A stretch of 64,000 bases of DNA, taken from Acanthochromis polyacanthus. Its lineage: Eukaryota > Chordata > Actinopteri > Pomacentridae. Within the stretch, counting starts at the first letter, position 1. Each line of letters opens with the position of its first letter. Below the pieces are notes generated by a model that had not been told where the DNA came from, searched no databases, and was given only the letters and a program-made list of their open reading frames with translations. The stretch is taken from contig NC_067120.1 of NCBI RefSeq assembly GCF_021347895.1, positions 16,663,361 to 16,727,360 of the forward strand, in the 5' to 3' direction. A program made the position numbers and the translations under genes. Positions 13,457 to 25,475 of this stretch are shown piece after piece.

Positions 13457-16400
13457 CTATACAGCAAAACGTGCAAATGTGAAGCAGCCACAAGCTCATG
13501 TATTCCCTGCAGCTATGATTCTACAGTGCCAACATTTGTTTGAAGCTATTGCCTACTTTATAGTGATTACTGGTTCAAAAATAACAAATAAGATTATCAT
13601 TTGTGGAAATATTCTACTAGTGGAGAAACAACAAGTCAGAGGTTGACTGTCACATCTTCAGTGTGATGGATGTTTCCTAAATTGATTTTGACTGGCTGTT
13701 GATTGATATTAAACACAAGTCAGTCCAGCTCAGTTTCACTGAGTTTCCAAGGGCTTTATAGGCCTTTGAAATGGCTTCCAGACCGAGCCTCCGTCTACGT
13801 TTTCTCAGAAGGCAGGGGAAAAAAATAACTTCTTGAAAATAACGGAAGTTGTAGAAACCTCTGGAGGGCAATAGTTTGACACAGTAGTGACTAATATTTT
13901 GCCTGAGATAAGCCACCTCCACTGTTTCTCATTATCCCAGAGCCAGTTACCAGTCAGCAGTGCTGTGCCGAATTCCCAAAACGGACATATTCACATTTTT
14001 CCTAAAGAAACAACCACAAGATGCAAAACGGAAGCTCACAAGCCAATTATACTTTTAATTAAAATTTCCTCCTCTTTTCTACTTTTTTGTAATAGCGGAA
14101 TTAGTTATTATTAGCATTTTCCATAATTTGATGATATTTTTGGACACCTAAATGTGGCACCTTTGTCTGACCTGTTATAAAACCAGGCAAACAGTACCTT
14201 CTCCTCTCTCTGGACAGTGTCAACAATGTTACCGTAATGTATTTGCACAGTACATAGGCCAATGACCAAAATGGGAACATTAAATAAACACCAGGCAGAA
14301 GTGTTCATTAGATTTTATTGTGTAATATCAACCTGTCAGTATAACACATACCAGTCATTTAAATGTATTTATAAGAAAACAATCAGTTGGATTATGTCCT
14401 GTATGTTTTCTGATTTTGGAGAATGAATTTGAGCATACTGATGTCTGAAACTACCTGTTGTCTGGGTGATTTGCTTTTTTTTTTTCTTTTGGTCTCATTT
14501 GAGAAGCTCTGGGATTGTTTTCCAATGAATTGCTGTGGAAACAATCCAAGAGCTCCTGACATGAGCTGAGTGTTCAGCTATGAAGAACAACATTTGTCTG
14601 TCTCCTGTTTTTGCTAGTAGAACACTTGGTAACCCAAACCTGTCTCCTGAAATTAAAGTTGGAATAGAACTAATTTGCAGCAGTAGATATATTGGGAGAT
14701 AAAATGTTGACCAGATTACATTGTCTATCAGCAACCCGAGTAAATATTTTAGTGCATGTATCTGGTTTTAAGATGGTTATTACTGAAAAAATGGTAACAC
14801 ATTCTGTTTTTTGTAATCTTAACTTAGAAAGGAGTCTGGATGCAAACCTGGACTCTATTGTTAAAGTCAGACAGTTTTTAATGATGCCATCCATCTACAC
14901 GAGACTGGCATGGTTCATTTGTCTCCAAAAAATGCTTCCTGTTATCATTCAGTATATTTGACACCACAGTGCAATTGGGAAAACAATCTAATATGTCATA
15001 CACGTATTTTCTGGGAGATAAGGTTGGCTTCAACCGACGACAGGATGTGGGTAAAACATCTGATTCTGTTTCTTTAAGCCTGAATGACATCACTTCTTCA
15101 CAGTGAGACATTATAGTAGAAATCTAAAGTTTGTCCTTAGCTAAACTTTTCAGTGGAAATTTATGAAGTGAAGACTCACAGTTCAAGTTCAGAGATTTGC
15201 TCACATGTGCCTACTCTGGCGTGTTGTTGTTTCTCTTTCCTTAAGCTTCCCGAGAATTTAAGAGCTCCTAATAAAGACGAGCACATCTCTGACTGTGTGC
15301 GTGTGCACAGGGATCCAGACATGTCCTAAAAAGATAAATATCCGGCTGTCTAGCGTAACGCCTTTCCCTACTCTTTAAAGATCCGTCACATCTTCTTCAG
15401 ATGATCCTAATCTGTGATTTTCCCTTACCCTTTTTGTACTCTTAGATTTTGCACTTTGTCAGGTTTTTCACAAACTTGATTTCCTCATATCATCACTCTT
15501 CAACACAACTGGACTATTTAGTACTTCATTCCATTATCCATCAAATCAGTAAATATCATTAAGTAAGCTCAATGAGCCAAATGATGCATGTTAAAAGCTA
15601 TATTAGCACTGATACACTGTTGTTTGTGATGGGAATTGATATGATTAAATTGTCTTATCATTGTATACACACAATGAACTCATTCCTCATGCCCCAATTG
15701 GACAAAACTTCTTTTCAATCTGTTTTTCTATGCAGGAAATAAAACATTATTATTTTATCTACTCACCTTCATCTTATCACCAGTAAAGTTAGTGGAGCAT
15801 GCTGTGCAAATAATGAAGCCATGTTCCTAACAGAGGCAGTGAACCTCAGTATCATAATGTCTATATATTAAAGATTTTAACCCCTCTCTATTCAAATACA
15901 CATGACTTAAAATCTACCTGATACGAAGTCTTTAAAAAAATGACCCTCTGTACTCATTCTGTCTCTCTGTTGACATCAAATCCCACTGCAATACTTGCAG
16001 TTCTGAGAGAAAATCCGAATGGATTAACTTTTGATTTGTGCATTTTTGTTAAATTATCTTTGTTTATGCACACTATATCCCTTAAAGCATTTTAATCTAA
16101 GATAAAGAGTCTACTACAAACATCTCTTTGAGGCGACATTTACAGGAAGAATATTGGTTTGAGTGAAATGTGAATGTCAGCAGGCTAATATGCTCACAAT
16201 CACAATATTAATATAGCTTTTGCTAAATTGCTGCTAACACAAAGAATTGTTGAAGCTGATGATGAGAGTGGCATTTTTTGTTTGCAGGTATGTGAGCTTT
16301 CGATCGCATGAGGTGGAAAATCAGCAGGATCATTGAAGTTACTGGGATTACATTTAAAGGGAAACTTGTATGTCCTTCACAATTTTTTTCTCAAACCATG

Positions 16401-17814
16401 CAATAGCTCAAGATATTTCACTCAAAACAACATCCTTACGGTGGCACACAAGGTAAGGTCAGAGAATTGCACATATTTGCAGGATTTTCTCTCTGGTAAA
16501 CATGAATATGTGTGGAAAACTGAATTATTGGAGTCACTCATCCAATAGTAGTTTAGATATTTTACACTGATGGTGGAACAGAGCAATAAATTGCCATTTC
16601 TATCCAGAGTCACTAAACACATAAGCATTGAAAATGGGTGAATTCGCAGACAGTGCTTAACGTATACAATCATGCCTATATAAACAGACCCACCTGTCAT
16701 CTATTAATCCTGACAAACAGCAGAGCAGGTCACCACCGTCATGTCGAGGCACGAGAAGTCGGTTGATGGAGTATCAGTTGGAAACAACGGCAAAGAAGAA
16801 GAAGACTGCAGCGGACACGGCTGCAAATTTATGCTGAGCAGGAAACGTGGTGACAGGAGAAGTTGGGTCAAACCACATCTGTCATCCTCTGATCTCAGAT
16901 GCTGCAATATGTAATGCCTAGAACTAACCTGGAGACACAGATACAAACACAAGATGTGCACACATAATGCTCCACTGAATCTTCCATACTCTTATTAACC
17001 ATCCAGCTGCCCTCAAACTGTCACAGTTTGCATATATATGTATGTGTGTGTGTGTATTAATGGTTGAAGCACTGTGGGACCTGGGATTTATATATTTACA
17101 CAATGGGAAAATATTGTTCTAGTGTATGATACAGTGGAAGGCGGCAAAATGTAGGTTAAGTGGACTCATAATGTAAACTGAGATTGTCTTTACGTAAAAC
17201 CTTCATTCTTGATCCGTCCTCTGTAGGTGGGACACATGAGCAGTTTTTTTCCCCGTTACGACACCATTTGTAGTTGTGATTAATGATCATTTTTAAAGTT
17301 CCAAGTCAAAAGACAAACCAAGTGTAATGCTGGACGGGTTTTTCAGACTTGGCGATCAGAAAGCTTTGCTCTTAATGATCTATAACTTGTTTTTGAAGCA
17401 AACAAAAAGACTGTTGAATAATGGTCTGTGTCTGACATGTTTAATTTAGTTTTTCCTCCTTCTCCTTCACTGAAAACTTCAGAATATATGGCCCTGAAAA
17501 TATGCAGAAAAGGTGTCTCTACTTCACCATTCTCAGTTTAGATGTGCTGGAGGCTTGAAGTTTGTGTATCACACTTCTTTAAACTGCATGTGCTAGTAGT
17601 TGTGCCATCATAAAATCTCCTACCTATTTTATAATCTGACTTAAGATGGGCAAAAGTCCTTTAAAGGAAACTGGCAATTTGTGATTCCAGGCTTTATAAA
17701 TGAATCTGACTTGTTTATAAAGAAACAACAGATGAATTTGAAATGCATCTTTGAGAGTTTAACTTTGCAGATACATCATTGTGTTCAATGAGGGTCACCC
17801 GAGTGAAGAAACAA
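13457..17814. other. Non-coding DNA
   Basis: No convincing exon or repeat boundary. The small open frames are unsupported. A short TATA/TGTG simple repeat at 17030-17056 is the only distinct element. Confidence 0.55.
17030..17056. repeat. (TA/TG)n microsatellite
   Basis: Short alternating purine-pyrimidine run, 'catatatatgtatgtgtgtgtgtgta'. It is a simple repeat with no coding role visible. Confidence 0.85.
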
Positions 17815-18160
17815 GAAGTAAAATATATTTTTAAGGATGGGAGAAAATTAAACTAAATTATTCATAAAACTTGTATCAATAAATTTGATAACAAAACATT
17901 GAAATTATAAGTTAAAATCTTACAGTACAACATGTCAAACATGCTAAAGTTCTAAAGTGCTAAACTATCTGTAAAATCATAACTTTTTGGGTTAATTTAA
18001 GTATAGTACATTTACACAGTAGTTTTTACAGTGCAATACAACAACCCTGTCCCCCAAACTTGGTGATCGTATACAGTTTTCTTATTTAGCTGTATAGGAA
18101 CATTATCTGGGGCTGCACAGTGCCTCGGTGGTTAGCACTGTTGCTAGCAGACTTTGGTCA
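17815..18160 (+). repeat. Dispersed repeat, inverted partner of 31960-32305
   Basis: About 345 bp that recurs in inverted orientation at 31960-32305 inside the intron of the third TIR gene. Shared blocks include 'cccccaaacttggtgatcgtatacag', 'cttatttagctgtataggaac' and 'acaaaacattgaaattataag'. Its right end runs into 'ggctgcacagtgcctcggtggttagcactgttgc', the head of a common fish SINE/LINE-tail repeat whose fuller copy lies next to the partner. The two copies therefore share a composite structure. It is truncated after about 18160. Confidence 0.8.
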
Positions 18161-19615
18161 CTGTTTGGTCACTAAAACTACTGAATAAACGTCTTGAAAA
18201 TGTCATGGTTTAGATTACAACTCTTTTATAACATGTTAGTGATAGCTTGGCTGATGAAGGACGGCTGGAAAATAATACAGTAAATGGAAAAGAGTTGCTG
18301 ATAAGAAATGTATTGGTGATGCGTCATAAAAATAAAAATAATCTAAGAAAATAGGTTTCCATCAAGTTATAACTGAAATAATTTAGTTGTGTAGGAATTA
18401 GATGTAATCTGAGGAGATCGGGCTGCCGGAGAACATTAACGTCAGATGGATTCTCTTCATTTTGGTGTTTCTTACTTTAGAATGGGACTTTTTTTTTTTT
18501 TACCAAACAACTAAATAAGGATAAGATGGTAAGACATTATCACCATTCCACATACCCAAGGGATAATGGAACCTGATGAGAAAACACAACATCAACACAT
18601 CAGTCAAACTGCTTACAAAACTCTGACAGCTGCTTGTACTGCTGATACACTGCACTTTAGCTGTTGCTCCACTGTTCTAACAATTTATAACCTTTATCAT
18701 TTTTGTTTTATCCTGTTGATACATAAATACATTTAACTTACTTGATGTCAGTCAGTTTTGAATATTTCCTGAACTATATTTTTAAGCTGAATGTTACATT
18801 TGGTTGCCCCCACAGGTGTGTTAGCTGTCAATATATTCGTACAGTACAGTCACGATGGTTGAGCTTATCTTACACAGTGAATAGCTTTCATTTTCCTGCT
18901 CCAGTAAGGTTGAGTGAGGGGTGTTAAAGGATTCAGCATCCGGTCAGGTCAGGACTCCCTCTGCTTGGGTGCATCAAGAGAGCAGCAGATGTGGGTCTAG
19001 ATTACAGCTACATTACAACGTTAGAGCTGCTTTCCTCTTAACCCTCAGGCATTTGTTCAGTTCAAGATTGGAAGTGGCCCCAAGTTTGTATGAAAACATT
19101 GGACAATCAGGAGCAAAAAAATAGGTTTTTCCACCCTTGAGGTCAAGAACCTTCATATTCTCTGTTGTTGTGTTGGTTTGATGACTGAGACAACCTAATT
19201 TTTGAAGAGAGGTCAGCGAGGAGATTGCACAGTTTGTCTAAATTGTTTTTTTAATGTCAGCTGGGACAGGAAGGTGGTATTGATGAATGAAATTCCTGTT
19301 GGTTTTCAATATCTCACAGATATTAAAATGGCCCTAGGTCAGTGACACAGACAAGCTTTGCTTACTGATCTTTATTGGGTCACTTTTCTTGAGAATGGAG
19401 GACCCCAGAGTCCCTACGGGGAGAGTGTAAATCATAAAAGCTTTGTTTTTTTCATATTCAATGTGTTTGGGCTTTCCTCCGGAACTTATTAGCAGTCTGC
19501 TGCTATTTTAATGCCTCTGTGCTGAAGACAACTGTGGCCAGAGGCGCTATTCTTGTCAGATTGTGCTTCTGTCTGAACACACACATATAATAATGAATAA
19601 ACGTTCCCATGTAAA
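18161..19615. other. Non-coding DNA
   Basis: No gene or recognised repeat. The frames at 18742-18927 and 18921-19124 are short and motif-free. Confidence 0.55.
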
Positions 19616-19619
19616 AGAA

Positions 19620-20065
19620 CACAATATCTCTCGGACACCGTGAGGGAATTTCTTCAAATTTGACACAAATGTTCACTTGGACTGGAGGATGACCTTATTG
19701 GATTTTGATGGTAAAAAGTCACTGGGACCTCATGTCCAGTCCATTGTTGTGAACATAATACATCAGGAATGCATGAAGGCACTTCCTTTAAAATTCACTG
19801 CAACAATGAGGTGATAAAATTTGCACACAAAATATTCTTAGCCATGACTCAAGAATTCATACAATGATTGCGTCAACATTTCACACGAACATCTAACAGG
19901 ATGAAATGATCAATAAATGACATTTTACATCCAAAAAGTCAAAGGTCATCTTCAAAATAAGACAATAATGTTTTGCAAAAACACCTTTCCATTAAACACC
20001 ATAACTCAGGAAATACTGATCACATTTCACATTTAGTCAGATATTGATTTAGTGACACTTGTCTT
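19620..20065. repeat. Dispersed repeat with internal tandem units
   Basis: The block contains imperfect internal repeats of a pattern 'cataactcaggaattcat...catttcacacaaatgtctaacaggatgaaatgat...ccaaaaagtcaaaggtca'. Two decayed iterations are visible, starting near 19842 and 20000. This pattern is familiar to me as a widespread fish repeat. Family and boundaries are uncertain. Confidence 0.45.
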
Positions 20066-20779
20066 GATCCCCTATTAAATGCCTTCACAGTCTTGACTAC
20101 ATAAATTATTTATGTAAACACAATGTAATCTTTAACCTTCTATTATGTCCACTTGATAATTTTATTACTTGTTTTTGTTCTCACTTCCTGTTCTCAGACT
20201 ATAACTGTACCACGATAGGTTTGATCCTGTTTATTATTCCTCTCAACATGCTGGATTGTAGATGTACATTATTTGTATTTTTGAGGGGAATCAGATTTCA
20301 CTATTAAGTTAAATGTGTCCTCTGTGAGCACTGATAAACTTCCACATACTTACTGTCTCAACTTAGAGCAGCTGGATGCAGACAAGATGGTCTATGAATA
20401 CTGCAGATGGTGGCAACACATGAAATTACCACAACAGGAAGGAAATGGGCCTTGTTGTTCCTTTTTTACCCCTGTGAAGTAGCACACACATCTTAAGAAA
20501 GCCATACAAAGTTCATTCAGTAGAAATGTACCTTAAAGTCAAAAGATTTTTTTTCAAAATGAGCAAATATAATGTTCATTCAGTAGGTCTTTTGAATGTT
20601 TTGTGTAATTTAAATCTATTTAAATGTAATGAACAACTTCTAAAAATTGTGAATAGGTTGCATTTGACTGGCAGACTCTGAGATACTAATAAATGTGTGA
20701 AGTGGAATTCTGTCTTGTCAAATTCAAAATCAACCCAGCAACTTACTTGAGAAGCTCAGTAGAGAGCAATATGCCGCCT

Positions 20780-20911
20780 GCCCCTTTAACAAACTGAGAA
20801 CTGGGATGTCTGACTGATTTCCTGTATCTGTTTCCTGAGTTTATCTCTGGTTTTTCTACGGCCACAAAGTACGAACTCTGTTATTTCGACCTGAATGTTA
20901 AGCCTCAGCAG
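20780..20911 (+). other. Noncoding first exon of TIR unit A (predicted)
   Basis: The sequence up to the donor CAG|GTATG at 20911/20912 aligns with the equivalent positions in the other three array units (donors after 27759, 30793 and 34422). A shared 'cctttaac' block lies about 130 bases upstream of the donor in three of them. The matching acceptor for unit A is at 25472/25473, which gives a 4.56 kb intron containing the pogo element. No ATG-led frame crosses the donor, so I read it as 5' UTR. The transcription start is not known. The exon is inferred from conservation between duplicates. Confidence 0.45.
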
Positions 20912-21378
20912 GTATGATTGTACACTCCTGTGTTTGCATTTGTTGTGTTGTTTCATACTTGAAAAGAGCGGTAGGACCATGTGGTTAATTATTTCAAGCT
21001 AAATTCTTGCCAGTATGAAAGTTCACAAGTCTGTTTTTATGCTGAAGTGTTGAATATACACTGAGAGACACTGATTGTCTATTTTGTACATTTTCCATGT
21101 TCTTTACTTAGACCAGAGATTTTTGTAGTACTTAATAACTTTGTAATTTACTTTGTTTGACAACAGATTCACAATCATTCTTTTTTGTGCACAAATAGGC
21201 TGCTTAATGTACATTTTGCAGCACTGAGTGTTCTACAAAAAGTGATGTCATGTCACACTTTTGTCTGGAATCCTTTTTGTGCAAGAAATTAACAGAAGAT
21301 AGGGGAGACCGGGGCATATTGTCACACGTTTTACACTCATATATATATCTTGGAATCAAAACATCACATGTAAAAACT

Positions 21379-21803
21379 AGAAAAGCACTCAGAGAGTGCA
21401 GATCTCCACCAAGGATAGAGAGGAAAACAGGAAACCCATGCAGTAAAGGATCATGAGCTGGAATCAAACCTGTGTCTCTGACACAGTTCTGTTTACGAAT
21501 CACCTTCTTAACCAGTTCAGCTATCTAGACACCTTGCTCTAATTTGTTGGACGACATACTAACCTATTATGTTTTTGTCATATTTTGGACCACATACTAA
21601 AACATACAAAAAATTCAAAGTGATCCAGAATTCAGGATCCTTTCTGGATTGCCACCAAAATTAAATCAGCTCTTCCTCTTACCATAGTCTACATCCCCTC
21701 AAAATTTCATGTGAATCTGCCCAGGCGTTTTTGAGTTATCTTGCTGACAGACAGACAGACGGACACACAAACGCTGGGTGTCACATAACCTCCTTGGCGG
21801 AGG
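21379..21803 (-). repeat. tRNA-derived SINE with RTE-like tail, nested
   Basis: The reverse complement of 21448-21530 carries polymerase III-type internal boxes: a TAGCTGAACTGGTTAAG A-box-like stretch and a GGTTTGATTCC B-box-like stretch. The outer parts are the head 'aaaagcactcagagagtgcag...ccaccaagg' and the tail 'aatttcatgtgaatctgcccag...ttgctgacagacagacagacgg...cctccttggcggagg'. The latter resembles a tail shared by many fish SINEs and RTE-like LINEs. Short 'gtaaaaa' strings at both edges may be the target duplication. Related copies lie at 46957-47607 (decayed) and 31572-31615 (head only). Confidence 0.75.
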
Positions 21804-22059
21804 TAAAAATATGTACCAGATGAAAGACCAAAGTCTCAGGTATATATTTTGTATTCATGTCATTTTCATATCTTGTGTCAGTGCAGAGTTATAAGCAATC
21901 TAATGGAGATAGTCCCCATGTGACAAGTTGCCCCACCAACGGGTGGGGTAAGATGTCACACTGGATTTTGCAACCAATAAAATAAGGACAAAATTATTGC
22001 TGTTATTTTTTTAATTGAAAGTGAATAAATGACAACATTTCACTTTTATTACTAATGAA

Positions 22060-22380
22060 ATAACATGAAACATGAAATAACATGAAATATTATGCTACCT
22101 GCATTATGAAACTGACACTTAAACTGGTCCTGGAGCAAAAGAAAATCTCACTAGTCGGACTCCTCATCTGAGTTGCAATTTTGGCATAGCTTATGTAGAT
22201 TGAATTGCCAGGAGCACATGTATCTTATGAAAACATGAAATATTATGAAACATGCATAATGAAGCTGTCACTTAAATTGGTCCTGGGACAAAAGAAAACC
22301 TCAAACAAAACCTGAGCTCACTAGTCAGACTCCTCTTCTGAGTTGCAGTTTTGGCATAGACTGAATTGCCAGGGTGCATT
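22060..22380. repeat. Internal duplication within the pogo element
   Basis: Two imperfect copies of a block lie roughly at 22080-22215 and 22240-22375. Each contains 'aaactggtcctgg(a/g)(g/c)caaaagaaaa', 'ctcactagtc(g/a)gactcctc' and 'gagttgca(a/g)ttttggcata'. The second copy includes the C-terminus of the transposase frame; the first is a non-coding echo downstream of the stop codon. This is a local tandem duplication within the transposon's 3' end. Confidence 0.75.
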
Positions 22381-24243
22381 CTTCATGTGCCCATCCTTTG
22401 CATATCACGCACTGCACCCATGTTTCTCCTGGGCGGCTGTTTCCAAATGGCTCTATGCAGACCAGGCACAAGGACTCATCTTCTTCCGATGAGGAGTCAT
22501 TTGGAGTTTTTCTTTTTGTATCTGCCCTCTGTTTCTTCCCTGTGCTTTGCTTCTTTGGCATTTTAGATTTGGTTGCCTTGCCTTTCTTTTTGAACAGTCT
22601 TTTCTTCCCTTGTGCCTGCCTTTCAGCTTCAAGTGCCTCCTTCACACGTGTGTCAGTGAGAATACAAGTTTTTCTCTTCTTTTTCTGCTGGGTAACTTTT
22701 TTTCTTGGACGACCTTTTGGGTAAGGCCTAATATCCTCTGGAGTTAATGTGTTGGTGGGGGAGGCTAGGTTACTAGGGTCTGGAATATCTTCTTGGTTGG
22801 TGCCGGGGCCTGGAGCTGCTGGGGGCAGTGCTGAGTTCAAGAATTGCTGGGCTGGTGCTGGATGGGCCAGTGCTGGGGCCTGGAATGGCTGGGTTGGTGC
22901 CGGATGGGTCAGTGCTGGGGCCTAGAAAAGATGGTTCAGTTTTGGAGCCTGGAATGGCTGGGTTAGTGCTTGGGCTTGGTAGAGCTGGGTCCTGGTAGGG
23001 GCGATCTGAGACGTAAGATGGCGCAAATTCTGTCTCCAAGAACACATCCCTGTTGTAAGGCAGAATCCCTGTTGCCCAAAAGCTGGCCTGAATATTAAGT
23101 GGGGTTGCAGCCAGGGGATAAGCAGTTGCTACAATCCCAGGGATGTCATAGATGCTGAGAGTTTTCCCTGGATTGTTTCTCATCCAGGAATCAGAGACAG
23201 AGTTTACATGCTTTTTAAATGGCCCGTAAACACTTCTGTCTAAAGGCTGCAGCCCATGTGAGCAGTGGGGTGGGAAGGACAACATGATGATGCCATTCTC
23301 TTTGGCAAAATTCAGCCCATCAACAGAGAGATGTGAGCAGTGGTTATCCAGAAGGAATAAGCAGGGCTTCTCCTTTGAGCACTTGGCATGCTCCACAAAA
23401 TGCTTGAGGAAATCAACAAAGTGTGGTTCTTTCATCCACCCTGTGGCATTTGCTCCTCCTTTACAGCCTGGTGGCCCATTGTTGATGAAATGATCATGAA
23501 AGTGCACCCGAGGAAATATGAAATAGGGGGGGATGCTGTTCCCTGTGGCTGAGACTGCGCAGGCAAGGGTCACCAGGGTATCCCTTTCCCCAGATGTCAG
23601 TGACCCCACCTGCTTGAAGCCACGCCTGGCTACCAAGCGGTCTGGTTTCTGTACCGTTGTAACTCCAGTTTCATCCATGTTCCAGATATCTCCTGGTCCC
23701 AGGGAATGTCTGGTTAACACTTTATCCAGATTGTCAAAAAAAGACTTCACATTCTCCTTGTTAAAGGCACTAGCTCTGGCAAGGCAAGTTGCCTCTGGTT
23801 TTCTGAGAGAAAGTGAGGGGTGCCGCTTTAGGAAGCCTGTAAACCATTCAGCGCTGGCTTTTTCTTTGTCTGACCAAGCTTGTGGAAATTTCAGGCCCTT
23901 TGCCACTGCAAATTCATATGCCAGCTTTCTCACCTCTGATGGAGACAAACCAAAATATATTTCAGAGGATCTCTTGATATAGTTCTCAAGCTGCAGTTCC
24001 ATCTCTGTGCTGAAAACCTGGTGATTTGTACCCAACCACTGTAGTTGGGATAGCTGTCTGACCCTGAATTTCAGCTGGTGTGAATGTTTTACAGTACAGC
24101 GCCAAAGTACGGTAGTTGACATTAAAGTCCTTCGCCGTACTCCTGATGGACTTGTGACCTAGGGTCACCTGCCTGACTGCCCTTAGCATCACGTCAGGTG
24201 CTGCACTGCCATGCTCTGTTTTTCTTTTATAACTCCTGACCAT
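22325..24243 (-). pseudogene. pogo/Tigger-type DDE transposase, frameshifted
   Basis: The protein is spread over three minus-strand frames. From an ATG at 24243 come about 65 residues of a pipsqueak/CENP-B-type helix-turn-helix ('[15 protein letters not shown]'). After a frame change near 24030 follows a long stretch with a Tc5/CENP-B second helix-turn-helix ('[18 protein letters not shown]') and the DDE_1 catalytic core. The presumed acidic triad is the D in 'WNMDETG', the D in 'LLDNHCSH' and the D in '[13 protein letters not shown]', which fits the DDD signature of pogo transposases. A second frame change near 22830 leads to a basic tail and a Cys/His-rich end ('CLVCIEPFG', 'VQCVICKGWAHEEC') resembling a degenerate PHD finger, stopping at 22325. 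The two frame breaks mean this copy cannot make a full transposase. Between core and tail is a Pro/Ser/Thr-rich repeat ('NPAIPG', 'GPST'). Confidence 0.9.
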
Positions 24244-24751
24244 CTTCTCACTTTCTCCTCTCTTTTAAACCACTCTTTTTCTGTAAAAATAAAGTAAAAT
24301 TTTTATTAGGATGTGTTGATTTAAATTATTTTTGAAAGTTATTATTCTTGTCCCAAATGACTGTGACAAGTTGCCCCAAACAACCATGTTTGCTAATCCT
24401 AGCTCTATCTTAAAGTTCGGTTAAATCAGAACAATGACTGAGGTATGACTGGATGCCTTAATATCTACTTTAACAAGTCCACATGTATAACTGCTGAGAT
24501 TTTTATCTGAATGAAACTTATTTCAAAAAATATAGAGTTAATATTTTTTACTTTGGGTAGTGGAAAATGTTTAATTGGTGCTCATCTCAACTTACAATGT
24601 GTTGTCCTCTTCTCACTCAGTCCATGAGACCTGACCATGCAAAGGAAGAAAACTAGTATTCCACTTTTTAGTTGCGCCCTTTGGTGGAGAAGATAATTGC
24701 AGTGTAACAACTTACCCGTGTGACAATGACAACAAGCCCCGGTCTCCCCTA

Positions 24752-25472
24752 CTTACCGTCTGAATTTCACTGAATTTGCACTGATAACATTTTAGGAAGT
24801 GTTAAAGGAGGTTAGCTACGTTGTTCTTACTTGCAAGCTGTCCCAGTGTTAAAGGCTTTGAAAGTAGCAGGTGCTGTTCTCCATCTTCTGTGTCAACAGC
24901 TATTTCTGTAGCGGGTTAGATTCCTTCTTCGTCTTTAATAACTGAAAGAGGAAGAAGCTGAGTTTCTTTATCAACAAGATCCATTCCTCAATTTTCTCTG
25001 CCGTTTATAAGTGTTTTAGTGTCCTTGAGTTATCGGTATAATAACAGGATCCTTGGTTGCCACAATCTTGAACTTTCTAGAGACAACTTTGGACTGCATG
25101 ACATGGAGCAAAATTTCAGTGCACTATAAAGTTTTGAAACTGGGATTTACATTGAGATCACACCCCAGTCTCAATCACACTGAGTTCTGGAAACAACAGC
25201 ATTGATTTAAAGGCTTTACTTCAGTATTCAATCAGTGTCCAATTCATTACTTAAGTACAGTATAATTCAAAATAAGCAAAAGACCATCAGTTAAAAGATT
25301 TCATTTTGATTTAAAAAGTTTTCAGTCAATGTCCAGTTAATTACTCAGTCATATTTTACACTAACATCATTCAAATGACTATAAACACAAAAAATGACAA
25401 AAGAAAATATGTTTTAAAACAATGTCATGTTACAAACATGTATTTTCTTCTAATTTTTCACATTTTTCATAG
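24752..25472 (+). other. Distal part of TIR unit A intron
   Basis: Unique sequence that aligns with the introns of units B and C, for example 'aataacagg...ggttgccacaatcttgaac' against 'aataacaggtctcatgttagccacaattttgaac'. It ends in a pyrimidine-rich acceptor at 25440-25472 ('tattttcttctaatttttcac', then 'tttttcatag'), which is almost identical in A, B and C. No coding content. Confidence 0.7.
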
Positions 25473-25475
25473 GTA

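Larger units (their letters stand above)
21302..24749 (-). mobile_element. pogo/Tigger-like DNA transposon (3.4 kb) in the unit A intron
   Basis: Terminal inverted repeats GGGGAGACCGGGGC lie at 21302-21315 and, inverted, at 24736-24749. Both are flanked directly by TA (21300-21301 and 24750-24751), the target duplication of Tc1/mariner/pogo elements. Inside the right end is 'gtgtgacaatgacaacaag', and inside the left is the related 'catattgtcacacg'. The body codes on the minus strand for a CENP-B-like DDE transposase with two frame breaks. A tRNA-derived SINE (21379-21803) is nested near the left end, and a small internal duplication sits between 22060 and 22380. The element splits sequence otherwise homologous to the other array introns (20912-21299 and 24752-25472), so it inserted after that unit existed. 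Confidence 0.92.

Noticed and set aside
22366..23982. Plus-strand frames across the pogo transposase
   Set aside because: Shadow frames of the minus-strand transposase.
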